Shown: positions 1-6,736 of the stretch, piece by piece
Layout of the letters: each line of letters opens with the position of its first letter
Numbering within the stretch: the first letter of the stretch is position 1
Source of the DNA: Vulgatibacter incomptus_A
GTDB lineage: Bacteria > Myxococcota > Myxococcia > Myxococcales > Vulgatibacteraceae
Length of the DNA: 64,000 nt
Reading direction: 5' to 3'
Assembly: GCA_040391605.1 (NCBI GenBank)
Contig: JBEBXK010000011.1
Span: forward strand, 1-64,000
Translations under genes and position numbers: made by a program
The notes under the pieces: generated by a model
Databases searched by the model: none
Seen by the model: only the letters and a program-made list of their open reading frames with translations
What the model was told of the DNA's origin: nothing

Positions 1-123
1 TAATGAAGGGATGCAGGACGGCCAGAGATCGGAAGAGCGTCTTGGAGGGAAAGACAATATACAAATTTGGTTAGTAATCGGTTAGGGCAGTGAAAATAAG
101 ATAAACTGTCAGGGAGTGTGGGT
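1..123. other. sequencing-adapter-derived contig end
   Basis: Bases 26-41 read AGATCGGAAGAGCGTC, the exact start of the Illumina TruSeq read-through adapter. The next 13 bases (42-54) still match the adapter at 11 positions, after which similarity decays, as expected for low-quality read-through. The surrounding 1-120 are AT-rich, unlike the ~67% GC of everything that follows. This is artefact at the end of a contig, not genome sequence; the G-rich run just after it (127-150) may also be unreliable. Confidence 0.9.
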
Positions 124-771
124 TTAGGGGGAGGGTTGGGGGGGGAAGGTGTAGATGTTTTCTACGGGGACGGATTTGTAGCGTTCGAGTTTTAGGGCGA
201 GCTTGGCGAGGTCGTGGGCGAGCTCGGTGGGGGAGGCCTCGGGGGAGTCGCGGCGGCGGCGCTTGACCTCGCGGAGGATGGCTTTGCGGGCCTCGGCGGG
301 GTGGTAGATGAAGTGGCCGCTGAAGACGTAGTTGCCGTCGATCTCGAGGAGGCGGGCCTCGAGGATGTCGCCCTTGGAGAAGCCGACGAGGCCGCGGCGC
401 TCGAGGACGTCGTACTCCTGGTTGGTGATGAGCTCGCGCACTTTCAGGCCGAGTTTGGTGCCCAGCTTGCGGACCTCGAAGACGCCGTGGACCGTCCGGG
501 TGAAGGAGTCGAAGGTCTCGAGATCCTCCGGCGAGAGTTCGTCGCGGTGCTGGTCCAGAAACGCCTGGGCCGAGGTGGCGTCTCCGCCGTCCAGCGGCCG
601 GTCGAAGAGATAGTACTCCACGAAGATCGCCAGGCGCGCCTCGAAGGAGCGATCCTCCTCGTGGGCCTCTCCGATCCGATCGAAGAAGGCGGCCTTCGCT
701 TGGAGGATCTCGTCCTGGCGCTCCGGACCCGAGGCCCAGGCAAGCAATCTGTCGAGCTGATGCTGGTACAC
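124..771 (-). CDS. conserved hypothetical protein, last gene of the pyr cluster
   Basis: A 215-residue soluble protein of unknown function. It is rich in charged residues, with no signal peptide and no membrane segment; the central part (around residues 95-160) contains a beta-rich stretch, and the C-terminal part is strongly basic (KRRRR near residue 170). The start is GTG at 771, preceded by an AAGG-like site. It follows carA on the same strand after about 100 bases, so it may be the distal gene of the pyrimidine operon. The last few residues (a proline-rich tail) lie next to the adapter-contaminated contig end, so the true C-terminus is uncertain. I do not recognise a named family. Confidence 0.7.
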   Translation of the reverse strand: MYQHQLDRLLAWASGPERQDEILQAKAAFFDRIGEAHEEDRSFEARLAIFVEYYLFDRPLDGGDATSAQAFLDQHRDELSPEDLETFDSFTRTVHGVFEVRKLGTKLGLKVRELITNQEYDVLERRGLVGFSKGDILEARLLEIDGNYVFSGHFIYHPAEARKAILREVKRRRRDSPEASPTELAHDLAKLALKLERYKSVPVENIYTFPPQPSP

Positions 772-869
772 GCGAAGACCTTCGAGGCCCTGGGCCTCCT
801 GGCGAATGACGACGCGATCGATCCCCGCCCTCCCCTCGCCTGGCCGCTGCGAGTCGAGGCGGCGATCGG

Positions 870-1976
870 CTAGCGGCGGGCTTCCCCCATCATGGCAGTG
901 AAGCGATCGAAGAGGCCGAGAGAATCATGGGGTCCCGGGGAGGACTCGGCCTGAAACTGGATCCCGAAGGCCCGTCGCCCCGGGAGATCGATCCCCTCGA
1001 CGCAGCCGTCGTGGACCGAGCGATGACTGACGACGGCGGCGCTGCCTTCCAGGCTCGACTCCGATACGGCGAAGTCGTGGGCCTGGGCGGTGATCAGGAT
1101 CCGGCCCGTGGCGGAGTCGCGCACGGGCTGGCCCAGGCCTCGATGGCTCCGCTCCAGGCGGACGATCGCAGCGCCGGCGGCGAGGGCGAGGAGCTGGTGC
1201 CCGAAGCCGATCCCGAAGATCGGCAGCTTCCCCAGGAGTGAGCGGACGACGCCGACCGCGTCTCCCGACGCGGCGGGGACGCCCGGACCGCCGGAGAGAA
1301 AGATGCCGTCCGGCGCCAGCGCCAGCGCCTCGGCCGCAGGGGTCGTCGAGGACAAGACGGTGATCCGGCAGCCGCGCTCGGCGAGACGGCGGAGCATGGC
1401 GCGCTTGATGCCGAAGTCGTAGGCCACCACGTGATGGAGGGCGTCACCTGACGCCGGCACCTCGTAGATGGCTCGGGTGGAGACCGTCGCGCTCAGGTCG
1501 TGAGGGCCGGGCGCGCTCAGGCTGCGGGCCCGCTCCACGAGCTCCGGCGCCCAGGCATCGGCCCTGGTGGAGAGGAGAGCCTGCTGCGGCCCTCCGTCCC
1601 GGAGCCGGCGGATGAGCATCCGGGTGTCGATCCCCTGGAGCCCCGGGACGCCCTGCTCCGCCAGCGCTTCGCCGAGGCTGCGCTGGGAACGGTGGCTCGA
1701 CGGAGCCAGCGCGAGGTTGCGCACGATCACGCCGGCTGCGTGGATCCCGTCCGACTCACAATCTTCGTCGTTGATCCCGGTGTTGCCGATCTCGGGATAC
1801 GCGAAGACGGCGAGCTGCCCCGCCGACGCCGGATCGCTGAGGATCTCCTGATAGCCGGTTGCAGCCGTATGGAACACGAGTTCACCGCTGGTCTCCCCCT
1901 CGGCGCCGAAGCCGATGCCGTCGAAGACCGAGCCATCGGCGAGGGCCAGGATCGCGCGTCGCTTCGCTGCACTCAT
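870..1976 (-). CDS. carA: carbamoyl-phosphate synthase small-chain homologue with degenerate glutaminase site
   Basis: This 368-residue protein has the normal CarA length and layout: an N-terminal small-chain domain (GYQEIL, PEIGNTG, GIDTR motifs) and a C-terminal class I glutamine amidotransferase domain from about residue 180. CarA normally hydrolyses glutamine and passes ammonia to CarB. Here the glutaminase motifs are altered: the nucleophile elbow GICLGHQ reads GIGFGHQ, so the catalytic Cys is Gly257; QYHPEAS reads QFQAESS, so the catalytic His is Gln342 (Glu344 is kept); SNGPGDP reads SGGPGVP (228-234); and the Asn and Gly of QNHG become Ala299 and Asp301. The ATG at 1976 overlaps the pyrC stop (ATGA), so it is translationally coupled. 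No carB is in the window. Alternatives: an ammonia-dependent synthase subunit, or a pseudo-amidotransferase with another role. Confidence 0.9.
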   Translation of the reverse strand: MSAAKRRAILALADGSVFDGIGFGAEGETSGELVFHTAATGYQEILSDPASAGQLAVFAYPEIGNTGINDEDCESDGIHAAGVIVRNLALAPSSHRSQRSLGEALAEQGVPGLQGIDTRMLIRRLRDGGPQQALLSTRADAWAPELVERARSLSAPGPHDLSATVSTRAIYEVPASGDALHHVVAYDFGIKRAMLRRLAERGCRITVLSSTTPAAEALALAPDGIFLSGGPGVPAASGDAVGVVRSLLGKLPIFGIGFGHQLLALAAGAAIVRLERSHRGLGQPVRDSATGRILITAQAHDFAVSESSLEGSAAVVSHRSVHDGCVEGIDLPGRRAFGIQFQAESSPGPHDSLGLFDRFTAMMGEARR

Positions 1977-3301
1977 CGGCTTCTCTTCTCCCCGGATCCG
2001 GAGGCGGCTTCGCGATCGAAGACGATCGCGCCCCCTACCAGCGTGTAGTCCGCGCGACCGCGGAGGGTCCAGCCCTCGAAGGGCGTGTGGCGTCCCTTCG
2101 ACTCGAAGGCCGCGGGGATCACCAGCCACTCGGCGTCGGGATCCACCACCACCAGATCGGCGACCGCTCCCACGGCGATGGTCCCGCCGGGCAGATCGAA
2201 GCAGCGGGCCGGCCCCCGGCTGAGGAGATCCACCGCCCGCGCCAACGGAATCACCCCGTCGCGGACCAGGGCCAGGGTCAGAGGCAGCGCGGTCTCCAGG
2301 CCGACGATGCCGTTGGCGGCCACCTCGAACTCGACGTCCTTCTCCACCGACGAGTGCGGGGCGTGGTCGGTGGCGATGGCGTCCAGGGTGCCGTCGGCGA
2401 GGCCCTCCCACACCGCCTCGCGATCGGCCTCCGAGCGGAGCGGCGGGCACATCTTGGCGCGGGTGTCGTAGCGGCCCACGGCCTCGTCGGTGAGGGTGAA
2501 GTGATGGGGGGTGGCCTCGGCGGTGACCCGCAGGCCGCGGCGCTTCGCCTCCCGCACCGCCCGCACTGCTCCGGCGGTGGAGAGGTGGGCGATGTGCAGC
2601 CTGCCGTCGGTGAGGGCGCAGAGCTCGATGTCCCGCAGGACCATCGCGTCCTCTGCCACGTTGGGCGATCCCCGCAGGCCCAGCCTGGTGGAGACGGCCC
2701 CCTCGTTCATGACGCCGCCGGCGGCGAGGTGATGATCCTCTTCGTGGACCATCACCGGGAGATCGAAGGCCTTGGCGTACTCCAGGGCGCGGCGCATCAG
2801 CGCGGGGTTCATCACCGGCAGGCCGTCGTCGGTGATGCAGACCGCGCCGGCCTCGCGCATATCGCCGATCTCGGCGAGCTCGCGGCCCTGCTGCCCCTTG
2901 GAGATGGCGCCGCTGGGGTAGATCCGGGCGAGGCCCGCCTCTCGGCCCTTCTCCAGGACGAAGCGGACCAGGTGGGCGCTGTCGATGGGTGGCTTGGTGT
3001 TGGGCATGGCCACCAGCCCCGTGAAGCCCCCGGCCACTGCGGCGCGGGCCCCGCTGGCGATGGTCTCCTTGTACTCCTCCCCGGGCTCGCGAAGGTGGGC
3101 GTGGAGATCGATCAGCCCCGGGAGGACCAGCTTGCCGGAGCAGTCGATGTTCCTCGCACCGGCCAGCGGTGCGGGTGGCGGCCCCGCCTCGATGGAGCGG
3201 ATCCGCCCGGCGGCGATGGTGACGGTGCGGAGCGCGTCCAAGCCGCTGGCGGGATCGATCACCCGGGCGTGGGTGAGGACGATGGTGGGATCGCTGCTCA
3301 A
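1973..3301 (-). CDS. pyrC: dihydroorotase
   Basis: Type I dihydroorotase (442 residues) that closes carbamoyl-aspartate to dihydroorotate, the third step of pyrimidine synthesis. The metal-binding motif DLHAHLR is near residue 56, the second histidine region is HIAHLST, and the catalytic aspartate lies in ATDHAPH. KMCPPLR replaces the usual KxNPPLR, a minor change. The start chosen is the TTG at 3301, which overlaps the pyrB stop codon (TTGA); longer readings run into pyrB. Its stop overlaps the carA start. The tight overlaps make pyrB-pyrC-carA one coupled unit. Confidence 0.95.
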   Translation of the reverse strand: MSSDPTIVLTHARVIDPASGLDALRTVTIAAGRIRSIEAGPPPAPLAGARNIDCSGKLVLPGLIDLHAHLREPGEEYKETIASGARAAVAGGFTGLVAMPNTKPPIDSAHLVRFVLEKGREAGLARIYPSGAISKGQQGRELAEIGDMREAGAVCITDDGLPVMNPALMRRALEYAKAFDLPVMVHEEDHHLAAGGVMNEGAVSTRLGLRGSPNVAEDAMVLRDIELCALTDGRLHIAHLSTAGAVRAVREAKRRGLRVTAEATPHHFTLTDEAVGRYDTRAKMCPPLRSEADREAVWEGLADGTLDAIATDHAPHSSVEKDVEFEVAANGIVGLETALPLTLALVRDGVIPLARAVDLLSRGPARCFDLPGGTIAVGAVADLVVVDPDAEWLVIPAAFESKGRHTPFEGWTLRGRADYTLVGGAIVFDREAASGSGEKRSR

Positions 3302-4230
3302 GCCTCGGCCTCCGCGGCGCCGGCGAGGAGGAGGAGGATCGCCATCCGCACCGCCACGCCGTTCTCCACCTGATCGAGGATCACGCTGCGCGGGCCGTCG
3401 GCCACCTCGGGTTCGAGCTCCACGCCGCGATTGATGGGGCCGGGGTGGAGGATCAGCGCGTCGTCCTTCATCCACGCCGCCTTGGCGACGGAGAGGCCGA
3501 AGAAGCGCGCGTACTCGCGGGTGTTGGGGAAGAGGCTCTCGTCGCTGCGCTCCCGCTGAATCCGCAGCATCATCACCGCGTCGGCGTCGGAGATCGCGTC
3601 CCGGAGATCCGAGCTCGCCTCGCAGCCGAAGCTGTCCTGGCCAGGGGGCAGCATGGTGGGCGGCCCACAGAGCTTCACCCGAGCGCCGAGCTTCTGCAGG
3701 CAGAGGATGTTGGAGCGCGCCACCCGGCTGCTGCGGATGTCGCCGACGATGGCCACCGTGCGTCCCTCCAACGAGCCCCAGTGTTCACGTAGAGTAAAGG
3801 CGTCCAGCAGCGCCTGGGAGGGGTGCTCGTGAGCGCCGTCTCCGGCGTTGACCACCGCGCACCCCACCCGCGACGCCACCAGTTCAGGCGCGCCGGCGGC
3901 GGCGTGGCGGATCACCAGGATGTCGGGGCGCATCGCCTCGAGGTTCTTGGCCGTGTCCACCAGGCTCTCCCCCTTGCTCGTCGACGAGCCCGCGGAGGAC
4001 CAGTTCACCGCGTCCGCCGAGAGGATCTTGGCCGCGATCTCGAAGCTGGAGCGGGTGCGGGTGGAGCTCTCGAAGAAGCAGTTGATCACCGTCTTGCCGC
4101 GGAGCGCCGGCACCTTCTTGATATCCCGTCGGAGCACCTCCTTCATCGAGGTGGCCAGATCGAGGATCCGCTCGATCTCGGCCCTGCCGAGAGGCTCGAT
4201 CCCAAGGAGGTGCTGGTGGGGGAAGGGCAT
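3298..4230 (-). CDS. pyrB: aspartate carbamoyltransferase catalytic subunit
   Basis: Catalytic chain of aspartate transcarbamoylase (310 residues from the ATG at 4230), condensing carbamoyl phosphate with aspartate. Carbamoyl-phosphate motif FFESSTRTRSSFE, the STSKGESL loop, HEHPSQALLD and HPGPINRG are all present, so the enzyme looks active. An in-frame TTG at 4263 would add 11 residues, but a good sigma-70-type promoter lies between that TTG and the ATG, and its start point would fall only a few bases before 4230. The ATG has no clear ribosome site, which fits a near-leaderless message. It sits between the PLD-family gene and pyrC. Confidence 0.95.
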   Translation of the reverse strand: MPFPHQHLLGIEPLGRAEIERILDLATSMKEVLRRDIKKVPALRGKTVINCFFESSTRTRSSFEIAAKILSADAVNWSSAGSSTSKGESLVDTAKNLEAMRPDILVIRHAAAGAPELVASRVGCAVVNAGDGAHEHPSQALLDAFTLREHWGSLEGRTVAIVGDIRSSRVARSNILCLQKLGARVKLCGPPTMLPPGQDSFGCEASSDLRDAISDADAVMMLRIQRERSDESLFPNTREYARFFGLSVAKAAWMKDDALILHPGPINRGVELEPEVADGPRSVILDQVENGVAVRMAILLLLAGAAEAEA

Positions 4231-4242
4231 GCTGGAGGCGGA

Positions 4243-4271
4243 GCTATAGCGCAAGGCCTGCAACGGTTCAA
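4243..4271 (-). promoter_or_regulatory. probable sigma-70 promoter for pyrB-pyrC-carA
   Basis: On the minus strand TTGAAC (4266-4271) is followed, after exactly 17 bases, by TATAGC (4243-4248). Transcription would begin around 4236, only about six bases before the pyrB ATG at 4230. It lies in the only gap of the cluster that is long enough for a promoter (between the PLD gene stop and pyrB). Assignment rests on match and position only. Confidence 0.5.
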
Positions 4272-4309
4272 CGGCAGACTATGGGAGACGCGCGCTGGCG
4301 ACGCGCCGC

Positions 4310-5536
4310 TCAGAGCCAGCGGCGGAACCTGCCTATGAACCACGAGACGAGGCGGGCGCCCCACGAGCGCCGGCGCCAGTCGTCGAGGTGGATCTCGACG
4401 CATTGTTCGAGGTCCTCGTCGAACATCTTCTCCATCGCCGAGGCGAAGCCCTCGTCGTCGAAGACGGCGTTCACCTCGAGGTTCATCCGCAGCGAGAGGG
4501 TGTCCAGGTTGGTGGAGCCCACCGTGCCCCAGCTCCCGTCGACGACGGCCGTCTTGGCATGGAGGACCCTGCCGTACCACTCGTAGATCCGGGCGCCCGC
4601 CGTCAACAGCGATCCGTAGAAGCTCTGGGCGGCGAATCGCGCCGGCGGAATGTCGGTTGTTCCCGCCAGCATCAGCTCGACCGCGACCCCTCGCCGCGCG
4701 GCGGATTTCAGGGCCTTGAGCATCCGGGTGGTAGGGACGAAGTAGGCGCTGGTGATGAGGATCCTGCGCCGCGCCCCCTTGATGGCCTGAAGGTAGGCCT
4801 CCTGGATCTGTTTGCGCTCCTGACGCAGGCCGCTGGCCAGGATCCGCACTTTGGGATCGGGGCTGCGGGCCTCGTTGCGGTAGCGGCCGGGATCCAGCGG
4901 CGCCCCGCCCTGCTGCCGCCACACCGTGAGGAAGTAGAAGAACAGCTCGTTCACAGCCGGCCCCTCGATGCGGATCTGGGTGTCACGCCAGCCGCCACCC
5001 CCTTGCGCCGCCGGCGCGTAATCGTCCGCGATGTTCAGACCGCCGGTGAAGCCCACGACCTGGTCGACGACCAGGATCTTGCGGTGATCGCGGCGCATCA
5101 GCCGGCTCAGGGCCTGGGAGAGGATGCCCCCCGCACGGGGCGGCAGCGAGCTCCTCACCTGGGCGGCCCGCGTCGGGCTCAGCAGGCGACCGACCCTGCC
5201 GTCCCAGGCCAGGGGGTGGAAGGCGACGGTCCGGATCCCGGCCTCGTGGAGCCGCTGGAGCCAGGCGGCGGAGACCGACGATCCCCAGGCGTCGTAGATC
5301 AGGTTCACCTCGACCCCCGCCAGGGATCGCTCGATCAGCGCGTCGGCGAAGCGCTCGCCCATGCGATCCGAGCGGACGGTGTAGGACTCCAGGCAGACGC
5401 TGGTCCGCGCGGCGCGGATCGCCTCGAGCATCGCCGGGAAGGCCTGCTCGCCGTCGCGGAGGAGGGCGAGCCGATGCATCCCCACCTCGAGCTCCGCGAA
5501 GACCCCGGGGCCCGGCTGCGGCTCTTCGCCATCCAT
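4310..5536 (-). CDS. phospholipase D-family protein (cardiolipin synthase-like)
   Basis: A 408-residue protein with two complete PLD active-site motifs: HRKILVVD followed by FTGGLNIADDY near residue 150, and HAKTAVVD followed by GSTNLDTLS near residue 324. This is the arrangement of bacterial cardiolipin synthases and related phosphatidyltransferases. The C-terminal tail (WGARLVSWFIGRFRRWL) is amphipathic and basic, suggesting membrane contact; the two N-terminal transmembrane helices of classical Cls are absent, as in ClsB-type enzymes. It starts only four bases after the pyrR stop, so it is cotranscribed with pyrR. Substrate cannot be decided from sequence. Confidence 0.85.
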   Translation of the reverse strand: MDGEEPQPGPGVFAELEVGMHRLALLRDGEQAFPAMLEAIRAARTSVCLESYTVRSDRMGERFADALIERSLAGVEVNLIYDAWGSSVSAAWLQRLHEAGIRTVAFHPLAWDGRVGRLLSPTRAAQVRSSLPPRAGGILSQALSRLMRRDHRKILVVDQVVGFTGGLNIADDYAPAAQGGGGWRDTQIRIEGPAVNELFFYFLTVWRQQGGAPLDPGRYRNEARSPDPKVRILASGLRQERKQIQEAYLQAIKGARRRILITSAYFVPTTRMLKALKSAARRGVAVELMLAGTTDIPPARFAAQSFYGSLLTAGARIYEWYGRVLHAKTAVVDGSWGTVGSTNLDTLSLRMNLEVNAVFDDEGFASAMEKMFDEDLEQCVEIHLDDWRRRSWGARLVSWFIGRFRRWL

Positions 5537-5540
5537 AGCT

Positions 5541-6095
5541 TCAGCCCAGGAGGATCACTTCGTCCGTGGAGTCTTCGCTGCCTGCCTGGAGCCCGCCGGC
5601 TAGGCGGACCTCCACCCGCTCCGAGGGATCGGCGTCGACCTCCTGGCCGATGAAGTCGGCCTGGATGGGGAGCTCGCGCCCGGGCCGGGCCACCAGCACC
5701 GCCAGGTAGACCCGCCGCGGTCTGCCGAAGTCGGCCAACTCGTCCAACGCCGCGCGGACGGTCCTGCCGGTGTAGAGCACGTCGTCCACCAGGATCACGA
5801 TCCGATCGGTGATGGGAAAGTCGATGCGGGTCGGGCCGACCTTGGGCACGGGGTGCGCGCCCAGATCGTCGCGGTAGAGGGTGATGTCCAGGCTGCCCAG
5901 GAGGGGCGCCACCCCAGTGGCTGCGTGGACCCTGGCCGCCAGGCGCTCCGCCAAAGGGACGCCGCCCCTGCGGATCCCCACCAGGCAGAGGGCCCTGGGG
6001 GCGATGCCGACAGCCAGGATCGCCGCCTCCAGCCGCGCGATGGCGCTCGCTACCCCGCCGTGGTCGAGGAGTCGCCGCTCTGCGGGCTCGCTCAT
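5541..6095 (-). CDS. pyrR: PyrR-type regulator / uracil phosphoribosyltransferase
   Basis: A 184-residue phosphoribosyltransferase-fold protein. The PRPP-binding loop is VILVDDVLYTGRTVRAAL near residues 110-127, and GIRRGGVPLA forms the early phosphate loop; both are typical of PyrR. In Firmicutes PyrR attenuates pyr mRNA; in other groups it may act mainly as a uracil phosphoribosyltransferase. I saw no anti-terminator or PyrR-binding hairpin in the short gaps here, so RNA control is not shown. The ATG overlaps the stop of the upstream membrane protein gene (ATGA). Confidence 0.92.
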   Translation of the reverse strand: MSEPAERRLLDHGGVASAIARLEAAILAVGIAPRALCLVGIRRGGVPLAERLAARVHAATGVAPLLGSLDITLYRDDLGAHPVPKVGPTRIDFPITDRIVILVDDVLYTGRTVRAALDELADFGRPRRVYLAVLVARPGRELPIQADFIGQEVDADPSERVEVRLAGGLQAGSEDSTDEVILLG

Positions 6096-6568
6096 CGGGT
6101 CGGGACCTCCAGATCCGTATGGATCCGGTTCTCGAAGCGAAGATCCTTGTACTTGGACGACCACGGGAAGCGCATCGGCACCTCGTAGGAGAGCTCGATG
6201 TAGACGTTCTTCGAGTCCCGCCGAATCACGACCATGGTCTCGTCGATGGCGGGATACGGCTCGTCCTCTCCGTCGTCCACGAGGACGATCCGATCGGTCC
6301 GATCCAGCACCATGTTTAGGAGCACGTCGTCGCCCTGGCGCCACGCCTGGTAGCCGGCCTCGCGCATGGCGGAGATCACCTCGCGGTTGCGCATCCAATG
6401 CGGTGCGTAGGCGGCGCCGAAGTAGAGCGCCGCTCCTGCCACCGCGAGGAGGAAGAGGACGAAGAAGTTGATGGCGCCTCTCTCGTTGGACCACGGGGCG
6501 GCGGGGCTGGGACGGCGGGGGCCCCTGTCCCGGGCCGGAAGAGGCCGCTCTCTCGCGATGAATCCCAT
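6092..6568 (-). CDS. small single-pass membrane protein
   Basis: A 158-residue protein with a short basic N-terminus, one transmembrane helix (about residues 33-52, INFFVLFLLAVAGAALYFGA) and a soluble C-terminal domain with predicted alpha-beta content. The layout (type IV pilin-like N-terminal helix then a ~100-residue domain) resembles small DUF4845-like proteins, but I am not certain of the family. GAGG lies before the ATG at 6568. Its stop overlaps the pyrR start, so it is probably the first gene of the pyrR-PLD transcript. Function unknown. Confidence 0.75.
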   Translation of the reverse strand: MGFIARERPLPARDRGPRRPSPAAPWSNERGAINFFVLFLLAVAGAALYFGAAYAPHWMRNREVISAMREAGYQAWRQGDDVLLNMVLDRTDRIVLVDDGEDEPYPAIDETMVVIRRDSKNVYIELSYEVPMRFPWSSKYKDLRFENRIHTDLEVPTR

Positions 6569-6664
6569 GGCCCATCCTCGCGCACACCTTCCCGCCCATG
6601 CAAGGTTTCCGCGAAAGATGCGCGCAACGAAGGACTCGCTCCCCAGAGGTCGGCTCGATCGAGA

Positions 6665-6697
6665 AACGGGAGGCCGCCTCGAGGACGACCTCCCGTT
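6665..6697 (-). terminator. hairpin after the large lipoprotein gene
   Basis: A perfect 9-bp stem (AACGGGAGG at 6665-6673, CCTCCCGTT at 6689-6697) lies 40 bases beyond the stop of the gene ending at 6737. On the minus strand the stem ends in GTTTCTC, a weak U tract. It is a plausible intrinsic terminator. Confidence 0.5.
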
Positions 6698-6736
6698 CGT
6701 GGAGAGGGATCTACTATTTAGAGGCCCGAGCCGGCC

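Noticed and set aside
1977..2450. Longer start for carA
   Set aside because: The added residues are an out-of-frame reading of pyrC, and the ATG at 1976 has the coupling overlap.
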